Positions 54,374-61,968 of a stretch of 64,000 nt of DNA are shown here, piece after piece (position 1 is the stretch's first letter; each line of letters begins with the position of its first letter). The notes under the pieces were generated by a model that had not been told where the DNA came from, ran no database searches, and saw only the letters and a list, made by a program, of their open reading frames with translations. A program made the position numbers and the translations under genes. The stretch covers positions 124,001 to 188,000 of the forward strand of contig DULN01000001.1 in NCBI GenBank assembly GCA_012840355.1, written 5' to 3'. Source of the stretch: Clostridiales bacterium (GTDB lineage Bacteria > Bacillota > Clostridia > Oscillospirales > CAG-272).

Positions 54374-54449
54374 TGGTGCTCCTGCGGAGATTCGAACTCC
54401 GGACTCCTTGATTAAAAGTCAAGTGCTCTACCTACTGAGCTACAGGGGC
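54374..54449 (-). tRNA. tRNA-Lys (anticodon TTT)
   Basis: Anticodon stem CTTGA/TCAAG with loop CTTTTAA, T-arm CGGAG/CTCCG with TTCGAAT, D-arm GCTC/GAGC, CCA encoded. The acceptor stem GCCCCTG/CAGGAGC has a C-A mismatch at pair 3-70. A hairpin (CCCGCCC with GGGCGGG, 54458-54482) lies 8 bases upstream in the precursor and may guide processing. Confidence 0.95.
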
Positions 54450-54556
54450 ACGCCAGTCCCGCCCAAAATTCAGATGGGCGGGAACCGATATCTTCTTACG
54501 CCTGTTAACTGAAATGCTTTGGTTGCGGAATAATCCGCTCTCCAAAATGCCTTGAT

Positions 54557-54585
54557 ATTATACCATGACAGATGCGATTTGTCAA
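54557..54585 (-). promoter_or_regulatory. tRNA-Lys promoter
   Basis: Minus strand TTGACA (54580-54585), 17 bases, TATAAT (54557-54562), both consensus. The transcript would carry about 100 bases before the tRNA. The stretch 54450-54640 shows nothing else. Confidence 0.88.
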
Positions 54586-54640
54586 GCATTTTTAAGCTTT
54601 TTCATCGCATCGCATAAAATGCCCGAAGTGTGCCCTGCGA

Positions 54641-55801
54641 TTACCTACCCGAAGTGTCGGACTTTCTCGATTTCTTAAGTATATTAATAATATCGTCAAA
54701 ATCCTTGTCGGATATGCCAGAACCGTCGTCCTCCGGCTCGCTCTTCTCCTCTTCCTCGGGCTTTGCCTGCTGCTGTGCGCGCTGCTGGCCGGAGGCGCTG
54801 GGTGCAGCCTTAGCTGCGTCTTTGCCTTGCTCCTCTTTCATGCGCGCGCCGTCAAATCCGGTCGCAATGACCGTGACTAACATCGTGTCTTCGAGGGTAT
54901 TGTCGAATGCGACTCCCCAAATAATCGTCGCGTCCGGGTCGGCTTCTTTTGTTATGAGAGAAGTCGCGATATCGGTCTCGTCGAGGCCGATGTCGGGCGA
55001 TGCGGTTATGTTGACGATTATGCCGCGCGCGCCCGAAATCGTGGTTTCAAGCAGCGGGCTCGAGATCGCGGTCTTCGCGGCTTCTTCCGCCTTGTCTTTG
55101 CCCTTGCCCATACCGACGCCCATATGCGCCGCGCCGGCGTTCTGCATAACCGCGGTGACGTCGGCAAAGTCGAGGTTGACAAGCCCTGTGCCGTTAATGA
55201 GGTCGGAGATGCTCTGTACCCCATGCTTGAGCACATTGTCGGCTTCAGCAAAAGCGTTGGCAAGCGTTATCTTGTTCTCCGATATCTGTTTTAGGCGCTC
55301 GTTTGGTATAACGATAAGCGAGTCAACGCACTCGCGGAGCTTTGCAATGCCCATCTCCGCAACTTGCATGCGCTTGCGCCCTTCAAACAAAAAGGGTTTG
55401 GTAACGATTCCAACGGTGAGGATTCCCATATCCCGGGCGATTTTGGCTATAACGGGAGCAGCGCCGGTACCCGTGCCGCCGCCCATGCCCGCAGTTATGA
55501 AAACCATATCAGCGCCTTTGATTGCGCTGGCAATGTCTTCCGCGCTCTCTTCGGCGGCGCGCAGACCGATCTCCGGATTTGCGCCTGCACCGTGACCCTT
55601 TGTAATCTTCTCGCCAATCGCTATTTTATGTGCGGCAGCGCACTGCATCAGCGCCTGCTTGTCCGTATTGACAGCGATAAACTCGACGCCGCGTATGTTC
55701 GTCTCTATCATTCGGTTGATCGCGTTGTTGCCGCCGCCGCCTACGCCTATTACCTTAATATTAACGCCGCTTTCGTAGTTTTCTTCAAGCTCGAAAGACA
55801 T
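54641..55801 (-). CDS. ftsZ: Cell division protein FtsZ
   Basis: A 386-residue tubulin-like GTPase that forms the division ring. The start [19 protein letters not shown], the tubulin signature [13 protein letters not shown] near residue 105 and the T7 loop region NLDFADV near 210 are present. After residue 320 comes a Gln/Glu/Ala-rich linker and the C-terminal peptide [17 protein letters not shown], which replaces the usual DIPTFL-type tail bound by FtsA, SepF and ZipA. The start has TAGGAGG upstream. It has its own promoter and closes the dcw cluster. Confidence 0.98.
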   Translation of the reverse strand: MSFELEENYESGVNIKVIGVGGGGNNAINRMIETNIRGVEFIAVNTDKQALMQCAAAHKIAIGEKITKGHGAGANPEIGLRAAEESAEDIASAIKGADMVFITAGMGGGTGTGAAPVIAKIARDMGILTVGIVTKPFLFEGRKRMQVAEMGIAKLRECVDSLIVIPNERLKQISENKITLANAFAEADNVLKHGVQSISDLINGTGLVNLDFADVTAVMQNAGAAHMGVGMGKGKDKAEEAAKTAISSPLLETTISGARGIIVNITASPDIGLDETDIATSLITKEADPDATIIWGVAFDNTLEDTMLVTVIATGFDGARMKEEQGKDAAKAAPSASGQQRAQQQAKPEEEEKSEPEDDGSGISDKDFDDIINILKKSRKSDTSGR

Positions 55802-55856
55802 TTTATATTTCCTCCTAATATCGATTCCTCAAATAGTGTGCATATTTATTACTAAT

Positions 55857-55885
55857 ATGATAATGTTTTTTATCGGGTTTTGCAA
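55857..55885 (-). promoter_or_regulatory. ftsZ promoter
   Basis: Minus strand TTGCAA (55880-55885), 17 bases, TATCAT (55857-55862), about 55 bases before the start codon. Confidence 0.6.
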
Positions 55886-55945
55886 TAGTTTTAATAATAT
55901 ATACAGAAATTTACTAATAAAGCCGGTAAAGGCGCAGCGTCGGCG

Positions 55946-56770
55946 TCATGGGACATAAAACGGCTCTTCGCCGAAAGTTATTACTGCGCTGTCGGTTTTC
56001 TCGACGTTGATTTGCGCATACTCGCCGCTAGCTAATGTCGATTCTATTATCGCTTTGGCAAAATCAAGCTTCAGCTTCATTTCCTCGCGCCCGCCGAGCA
56101 AAATTCTGTATTTCCCGCCTCCGGCAATAATTTTTATGTTGAACTTGTCAGATATATCGACAAAATCCGTCAAATTATATAGCTCCCAGAGCTTTACGTC
56201 GGCCATGACGGCCTCTACCACTTTTAAGTTAATCTGCCTGCGGAACACAAGCTCGCTGCCCACCACGCAATAGCGGAGCTCTGGAACGGCGATAAACTTT
56301 ATACCGGGGTTAGCCCTTAATATTTCCTCTTTGCTGTCGGACCGCCCGAGCACTCGGAAATCGGCGGACAGCGCAAAATACTCGCCCGCAAGCTCAATAA
56401 AATACTCGGCCGTGTCTTCCTCCACCTCGATCACTAGCGTGGATGGCAGCCGGCGGTGCATCCTCACGGTTCTTATGTATGTGCAGGCTTTCTTTATTCG
56501 CGCCTCTACGGCCCTGCCCGACACCGAGTAAAGGTTTTGGCCAACTTTTACGCCGGAGATTTGCAAAAGCTCGTCCGCCCCGTAGATGGCGTTGCCCGTG
56601 ACCTGTATTTCCTGTATCTTGAAAAAAAGCGCCGCGCAGATTACAAGAAACAAAAGGCACAGCACGGCCGTTATAAGAACATAAAACAGGCGGCGGAGGA
56701 CAGCCCGACGGATGTTTTTTGACCGAAGGCGCTGAAAAGAGCTGCGGTTAATTATCTCCGCATTTGTCAT
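55946..56770 (-). CDS. ftsQ: Cell division protein FtsQ/DivIB
   Basis: A 274-residue single-pass membrane protein. It has a cytoplasmic basic segment (RLRSKNIRRAVLRRL), a membrane segment at about 30-50, and a POTRA domain from IQEIQVTGNAIYGADELLQISG. The beta domain contains MHRRLPSTLVIEVEED and AEYFALSADFRVLGRSD. It holds the FtsQ-FtsL-FtsB complex at the septum. It starts 13 bases after murG without any Shine-Dalgarno sequence, but a promoter ends 7 bases before the ATG (separate entry). Confidence 0.92.
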   Translation of the reverse strand: MTNAEIINRSSFQRLRSKNIRRAVLRRLFYVLITAVLCLLFLVICAALFFKIQEIQVTGNAIYGADELLQISGVKVGQNLYSVSGRAVEARIKKACTYIRTVRMHRRLPSTLVIEVEEDTAEYFIELAGEYFALSADFRVLGRSDSKEEILRANPGIKFIAVPELRYCVVGSELVFRRQINLKVVEAVMADVKLWELYNLTDFVDISDKFNIKIIAGGGKYRILLGGREEMKLKLDFAKAIIESTLASGEYAQINVEKTDSAVITFGEEPFYVP

Positions 56771-56777
56771 ATAACAA

Positions 56778-56806
56778 ATTATATCATACAGATTTTGAAT
56801 TTACAA
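56778..56806 (-). promoter_or_regulatory. ftsQ promoter predicting a leaderless mRNA
   Basis: Minus strand TTGTAA (56801-56806), 17 bases, TATAAT (56778-56783), then seven bases and the ftsQ ATG. The usual start of transcription would be at or next to the start codon. Confidence 0.65.
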
Positions 56807-57905
56807 GCTTTTTTAGTTCGTTGTATATGCGCAAATCGGCGTTTTTTATGGCAAACCTGCTGAAATTTTCCCTCATCGATGCCAGCTTTGCCCGGTCGCC
56901 TAATACCGTGTCGACCGCTCTCTCCAATACGCCCGGGCCAAGCTCCGACTCCTGTATCATTATCGCAGCTCCGGCGTCAGCAAGAACTTTCGCGTTTTTA
57001 TACTGGTGGTTGTCGGTCACGTTCGGCGAAGGGATTATAATTGCGGGTTTGCCGAGCAGCGCCAGCTCCGATATCGTAACCGCGCCCGCTCGGTTTATCA
57101 CAAGGTCCGCCGCCGCCATTTGAAGCGGCATATCGTATATATACTCGACGAGCTTCACGTTCGGCACCGAGTCGAGCCCATATTCTGAAAACCGCGCTTT
57201 CGCCGCCTCATATTCTATCGAACCAGACGCATGTAGGTGGAATATATCCCGCCGCTTTGCCACATAGTCGCGCATGAAAGCGAGCACTTCCTCATTGATG
57301 CGCTCGGCGCCCATGCTGCCGCCGCACGATAGGATAAAGTAGCGGTATTTGCCCGTGATTCCGAGTTTGTCGCGCGCGGTGTTATAGTCGAGCTTTGAGA
57401 AGTCTCCGCGCAGGGGGTTGCCGACGCGAATGACTTTTTCGGGATGGCGAAGGTGGTTTTTCGTTTCCTCGAAATTTGTAAAAATCACGTCGACGCAGCC
57501 CTCGAGCATTTTTACCGCCACGCCGGGCACCGCATTCGATTCGTGCAACGCAGTCGGAATGCCCATGCTCGCCGCCGCGCGTATGACCGGCCAGCACACA
57601 AAACCACCGGTACCGACCGCAACGTCGGGCTTAAACTCTTTTATGATTTTTTTCGCTTTGGAAGGCGAAGTGAGCGCCAACCAAAGCGTTTTTATATTCG
57701 AAAGCGAAAGACTCCTTCGCAAGCCTTGGATTTCGACATGCTCAAGCCTATAGCCTGCCGCGGGGACGAGCTTGTTTTCAATCCCACGGCGGGTGCCCAC
57801 AAACAGCACTTCCGAACCGGGCTCTATTTGCCTTATCCTATCCGCAATCGCTATTGCCGGGTTGAGGTGGCCGCCCGTGCCGCCGCCGGCAAATATCACT
57901 CTCAT
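56784..57905 (-). CDS. murG: UDP-GlcNAc:lipid I transferase MurG
   Basis: A 373-residue GT28 transferase that adds GlcNAc to lipid I on the inner face of the membrane to give lipid II. The first G-loop is FAGGGTGGHLNPAIAIAD (start), VGTGGFVCWPVIRAA near 95 is typical, SCGGSMGAERIN near 188 is the second G-loop, and INRAGAVTISELALLGKPAIIIPSP near 265-290 binds UDP-GlcNAc. The start has GGAG 7 bases upstream. The 3' end carries the ftsQ promoter. Confidence 0.97.
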   Translation of the reverse strand: MRVIFAGGGTGGHLNPAIAIADRIRQIEPGSEVLFVGTRRGIENKLVPAAGYRLEHVEIQGLRRSLSLSNIKTLWLALTSPSKAKKIIKEFKPDVAVGTGGFVCWPVIRAAASMGIPTALHESNAVPGVAVKMLEGCVDVIFTNFEETKNHLRHPEKVIRVGNPLRGDFSKLDYNTARDKLGITGKYRYFILSCGGSMGAERINEEVLAFMRDYVAKRRDIFHLHASGSIEYEAAKARFSEYGLDSVPNVKLVEYIYDMPLQMAAADLVINRAGAVTISELALLGKPAIIIPSPNVTDNHQYKNAKVLADAGAAIMIQESELGPGVLERAVDTVLGDRAKLASMRENFSRFAIKNADLRIYNELKKLVNSKSV

Positions 57906-57926
57906 TTGCCTACTCCGCTTGACAGT

Positions 57927-59300
57927 CTATTTTTCTTGATATGAGTACCGGGAAATGCCCAGCACTATGCCCATCTCGCCCATCAGCATTATAAGCGAGG
58001 TGCCCCCGTAGCTGAAAAACGGCAGCGATATGCCGGTGTTCGGGATTAGGTTGGTGACGACCATCATGTTGAGCGTAGCCTGAATCGCTATTTTGCCCAC
58101 AATGCCTATGACGACCAGCGAAGAGTATGTAGCGGGCGCGCGCAAAGCTATAACGATGCCTCGCCAAACAAACAGCGCGAAAAGCAGTATCACCGCCAGC
58201 GCGCCGATAAAGCCTAGCTCCTCGCATACTATTGAGAAAATAAAGTCGTTTTGAGGCTGCGAAACGAACATGTGCTTTTGGCGGCTGTACCCAAGCCCCA
58301 CTCCGAACAGCCCGCCCGCCCCGACCGCGTTGAGGCCCTGCACCGTCTGCCATATCTCGTTTTGAGCAGCATAGTTTTCGGGATGCAGCCATGTATCGAT
58401 GCGAAGCTTTGCATAATCTGTAAAAAGAATCGCCGGCACGAGAACCGCCGCAGCGAGCCCGCCGCCGAGGAAAAACCAAAACTTGCGCGCGCCACCGGCG
58501 AATATGACAACCATGCCGATAAGGAACATTATAATCGTGCCCGAAAAATGGAACTCGAGCGCGACAAGCAAGCATGCTATCGCCGTAAAAATGAACGGCA
58601 CAAAAAATCCGTGCCACGACGAGCGCCAGAAATTGCTGTAGTCGACAACCTCGGCTTCATGGTCGGACATGTATTTCGCAATCATAAGAGCCAGCGCAAG
58701 CTTCATTAGCTCCGACGGCTGAAAGCTAAGACCGATGCCCGGAATCTGCAGCCAGCGCTTTGCAAGACCCGAAGCTTTACCATAACCGGTAATCAGCACC
58801 GCAATGAGCAGTATTACCGCGACGGCATATACCAACGGCGTGAGTTTCTTTATTAGACGGTAGTCAAACATCGCGGCTATAACCATTATAACCGAGCCGA
58901 CGACGATGAACATCAGCTGGCGTTTGATAAAGTAATAGCTGTCGCCGTATTTCTCGAGCGCATACGGGAAGCTCGAGCTGAAAACCATTATCGAGCCGAA
59001 GCATAAAAGCAGAATTATTATAAGCAGCATCGGCCTATCTACCCCGCCGCGCAGCCGGATTATATCATCCGGCGAAACCGGCCCTTTATGCGATTTTACG
59101 TCCGCTATGGCGGCTAGGCTCGCCTCGGCGCGCGGGACGTTAGTGTAAACCGGCACCGAGCTGCGGCGGTTCGCTATTATCCGCTTAGGCACGCCGCGGC
59201 GCGCTGCAGGCCTTTTGGCATTCTCTGCACGCCCGCCGCCCGTATTACCTGAGCCTTTGCTATCGCGAGCCATATCCCCGGCTATTTTCCCGTCAACCAA
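57927..59300 (-). CDS. ftsW: Lipid II polymerase FtsW (SEDS family)
   Basis: A 457-residue SEDS protein with about ten membrane segments, which polymerises lipid II with its partner PBP. FQPSELMKLALALMIAKYMSD near 192-212, GLGYSRQKHMFVSQPQNDFIFS near 325 and the end NTGISLPFFSYGGTSLIMLM are family signatures. The first 85 residues form an unusual basic, Ser/Arg-rich cytoplasmic extension. I kept the TTG start (AAAGGAG 11 bases upstream). An ATG nine codons later has a ribosome site that is too close. By position it is FtsW rather than SpoVE or RodA. Confidence 0.93.
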   Translation of the reverse strand: MVDGKIAGDMARDSKGSGNTGGGRAENAKRPAARRGVPKRIIANRRSSVPVYTNVPRAEASLAAIADVKSHKGPVSPDDIIRLRGGVDRPMLLIIILLLCFGSIMVFSSSFPYALEKYGDSYYFIKRQLMFIVVGSVIMVIAAMFDYRLIKKLTPLVYAVAVILLIAVLITGYGKASGLAKRWLQIPGIGLSFQPSELMKLALALMIAKYMSDHEAEVVDYSNFWRSSWHGFFVPFIFTAIACLLVALEFHFSGTIIMFLIGMVVIFAGGARKFWFFLGGGLAAAVLVPAILFTDYAKLRIDTWLHPENYAAQNEIWQTVQGLNAVGAGGLFGVGLGYSRQKHMFVSQPQNDFIFSIVCEELGFIGALAVILLFALFVWRGIVIALRAPATYSSLVVIGIVGKIAIQATLNMMVVTNLIPNTGISLPFFSYGGTSLIMLMGEMGIVLGISRYSYQEK

Positions 59301-59326
59301 TTTCGGCCCGTCTCCTTTGCTTTAAT

Positions 59327-60310
59327 TTAGAATCCAAACCACGCAAGGCAGCACGCCAATGCCGTTATAAGCGTGAAAACTAGGTCTATTTTAAGCTCGC
59401 TCCAGCCGCACATCTCAAAATGGTGGTGGATCGGCGACATTTTAAAAATGCGTTTTCTTGTGAGCTTATAGCTTGTAACCTGAAGTATAACCGAGAGGCT
59501 CTCGACGACATACATTACTCCCGCAAGCAGGATTATAAGCGGGTTGCCGAGCGTGAACGCCAGCCCCACGAGTAAACCGCCCAAAAACAGCGAGCCGGTG
59601 TCGCCCATAAACACTTTCGCCGGCGGGAAGTTGTATACTAAAAACCCAAGGCACGCCCCAATAAGCAGCGCCGACATAAACGCCGCGTGATAATCCCCCA
59701 CCGTCAGCGATACCGCCGCGAAGAAAATCCCAACAACTGTGGTTTCACATGAAACCAGCCCGTCCACGCCGTCGGCAAGGTTGACGCTGTTGACAATGCC
59801 GGTGATGACAAGGAGCGCGATTACATAATAGAAAATCCCAAGGTCAAGGTAAATGCCCACAAACGGTATAAACAGCTCGGTCGAGGCATTACCCGTCATC
59901 ACCATTCCGAAAAGGTATAGGCCCGCAACAAGCAGCTGAAGAAAATACTTTTGCCCTGCGGTGAGCCCTTCGTTGCGCTTGTGCGAAAACTTGACTAGGT
60001 CGTCGAAAACACCTATTGCGCCGTTTGCGAGCGCTAGCCCAAGCGAGAGCAGCAGCGCCGAGCTGCCGGCTATCCCATCGCGCGCGGTGATAAAACCCAC
60101 GGTTATCCCGGAAGTCACAATGCACGCCGCGATAAAGGCAAGCCCGCCCATCGTCGGGGTGCCTTCTTTGGATTTATGCCAGCGCGGCCCTATATCGAGT
60201 ATTTTTTGCCCCAGCTTCCAGCTTTTCAGCGCGGGGATTAAAAAACGTAGGAATATTGCCGTAAGCGCAAATGTTAAAATTAGGCTGACTGCAAAATGAA
60301 TCGGCTCCAT
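59327..60310 (-). CDS. mraY: Phospho-MurNAc-pentapeptide transferase MraY
   Basis: A 327-residue integral membrane enzyme that moves phospho-MurNAc-pentapeptide to undecaprenyl phosphate, forming lipid I. Signatures are KEGTPTMGGLAF near residue 48, the acidic pair in FDDLVKFSHKRNEGLT near 103, NLADGVDGL near 178, FMGDTGSLFLGG near 233 and the C-terminal MSPIHHHFEMCGWSE. Ten membrane segments fit the family. The start has AGGAAG upstream. It lies directly downstream of murE and upstream of ftsW, with murF and murD absent. Confidence 0.97.
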   Translation of the reverse strand: MEPIHFAVSLILTFALTAIFLRFLIPALKSWKLGQKILDIGPRWHKSKEGTPTMGGLAFIAACIVTSGITVGFITARDGIAGSSALLLSLGLALANGAIGVFDDLVKFSHKRNEGLTAGQKYFLQLLVAGLYLFGMVMTGNASTELFIPFVGIYLDLGIFYYVIALLVITGIVNSVNLADGVDGLVSCETTVVGIFFAAVSLTVGDYHAAFMSALLIGACLGFLVYNFPPAKVFMGDTGSLFLGGLLVGLAFTLGNPLIILLAGVMYVVESLSVILQVTSYKLTRKRIFKMSPIHHHFEMCGWSELKIDLVFTLITALACCLAWFGF

Positions 60311-60385
60311 ACGATGCTTCCTATCTTAATGTCGTTAAAATTTCCGCCGGGAAATTTTATCCCGCCGATATAGGGGATTCCCGCT

Positions 60386-61870
60386 TTAGGCTTTTGCGCC
60401 CCCGTGCCCTCTTTCCGCGAGCCACTCGGCCACGATTTCGCGTTCGTCGAAATGGCGCTTCCCCTCCGCGGTTATCTCGTAATCCTCGTGCCCTTTGCCT
60501 GCGAGGATTATAAGGTCGCCCTCGCGTGCGCTGGACAGCGCGTATTTTATCGCTTCGGCCCGGTTTTCTATAACAATGTGCGGCCGCTCGCGGTCAAAGC
60601 CTTTAAGTATCTGCGCGATTATATCGGCAGGGCGCTCGGTGCGGCTGTTGTCGCTCGTTATAACCGAAAAATCGGCAAGTTGGGACGCCACCCTGCCCAT
60701 CACCGGGCGTTTGTACGGGTCACGGTCTCCGCCGCAGCCGAACAGCACCGTTAACCTGCCGCCGGGATTCATCACCGCGCGCGCCGTGCGCAGTATGTTT
60801 TCGAGCGCGTCCGGCGTATGCGCATAGTCTATAAACACGTCAAATCCCGTGCCCGGCGTCGGCACGCGTTCAAACCGGCCTTTTACGCTTGTAAACCCCG
60901 CAATAGTTTTCGCCACAGCCTCCGGCGGCGCGCCAAGCTCAATAGCCGCAGCCGCCGCCGCAAGCGTGTTCGCCACATTGAACGCGCCGCAAAGCTTTGT
61001 GTTTATCTCAATCTCGACGCCCGGCCCGAGCAGTGTGTACGAACTGCCTTCGGTGCCGTGGAATTTTACATTAACCGCGCGGTAATGAGCCTGACCGCCC
61101 GACGGCGAAAAGCTTATAATCGGGCAGCTTGCCGCCTCAACAAGGCGGCGGAAATACGCTTCGTCGGCATTGGCTATCCCAAGGGTTGCCATTCGGAAAA
61201 GCTTCGCCTTCGCTTCAAAGTATGCGTCCATCGTGCCGTGGAAGTCAAGATGCTCGGGCGTAAGGTTTGTGAACACCGCAAGCTCGGGCACCAGCGCGTC
61301 GAGCTTGCCAAGCGCCAGCGCATGCGAGGAAGCCTCCATCACGACTGCCCCTGCGCCTTTGCCGGCGAACTTCGCGAGAAGAGGGTAAAGCTCACCTGGG
61401 TCGGGCGTCGTGAGCGAGCCGGTCAGCGTGCCAATAAGGCGGGTGTCCGAAAATTTCGCCGGGCCGCCGGCAGCCGACGCGGCGACAAGCAGCTCCCTTA
61501 TTAAGGTTGTAGTTGTAGTTTTGCCGTTTGTGCCGGTGACGGCGATAATGCAGAGCTTCGATGCGGGGTCGCCGCAGAAATTGTTCCAAATCTTCGCGCA
61601 GGCCGATCGGGTATCTTTCACCAGTATGTACGGCGTGCCAGCCGGCAGCGCCGAAGTGTCCTCGCATACTACGACCACCGCGCCGCGCGCAAGCGCATCG
61701 GGCACGTACCGGTGCCCGTCTTCGCGCGTACCTCGCAGGCAAATAAACATGCAGCCCTCGACCGCACGGCGCGAGTCGTCGCACACCGCTGTTATTTCAG
61801 TGTCTGGCGTAAGTCCTGCAAGCGACGAGCCGTACACCTCGACCCCGAAAAGCAGACTTGCCAGCTTCAA
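60386..61870 (-). CDS. murE: UDP-MurNAc-tripeptide ligase MurE
   Basis: A 494-residue Mur ligase that adds the third amino acid to UDP-MurNAc-L-Ala-D-Glu. The N-terminal domain has VCDDSRRAVEGCMFICLRG. The ATP site is AVTGTNGKTTTTTLI near 112, HLDFHGTMDAYFEAKAKLF follows near 208, and the C-terminal domain has FGCGGDRDPYKRPVMGRVA and the loop SDNSRTERP. That loop reads DNSR-T, close to the DNPR form that selects meso-diaminopimelate, in line with dapF in the window. Start TTG at 61870 with GGGAG 8 bases upstream. Confidence 0.95.
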   Translation of the reverse strand: MKLASLLFGVEVYGSSLAGLTPDTEITAVCDDSRRAVEGCMFICLRGTREDGHRYVPDALARGAVVVVCEDTSALPAGTPYILVKDTRSACAKIWNNFCGDPASKLCIIAVTGTNGKTTTTTLIRELLVAASAAGGPAKFSDTRLIGTLTGSLTTPDPGELYPLLAKFAGKGAGAVVMEASSHALALGKLDALVPELAVFTNLTPEHLDFHGTMDAYFEAKAKLFRMATLGIANADEAYFRRLVEAASCPIISFSPSGGQAHYRAVNVKFHGTEGSSYTLLGPGVEIEINTKLCGAFNVANTLAAAAAAIELGAPPEAVAKTIAGFTSVKGRFERVPTPGTGFDVFIDYAHTPDALENILRTARAVMNPGGRLTVLFGCGGDRDPYKRPVMGRVASQLADFSVITSDNSRTERPADIIAQILKGFDRERPHIVIENRAEAIKYALSSAREGDLIILAGKGHEDYEITAEGKRHFDEREIVAEWLAERGHGGAKA

Positions 61871-61968
61871 AACAATCACTCCCGGACGCAATTATGGGGT
61901 GCGCGGTTTTTACGTCCGTGAGCTTTTGGCGCAGATTGTTTAAATGCGCCACTGCCGGGGTTTTGCCT

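Noticed and set aside
52258..54449. tRNA genes as attachment sites of an integrated element
   Set aside because: No direct repeat of the tRNA-Gln or tRNA-Lys 3' end and no integrase found between them. The shared TTCGAA is just the T-loop.
54630..55595. Plus-strand open frame of 321 codons, Ser/Ala/Pro-rich
   Set aside because: Antisense to ftsZ. Low-complexity content is typical of a mirror frame.
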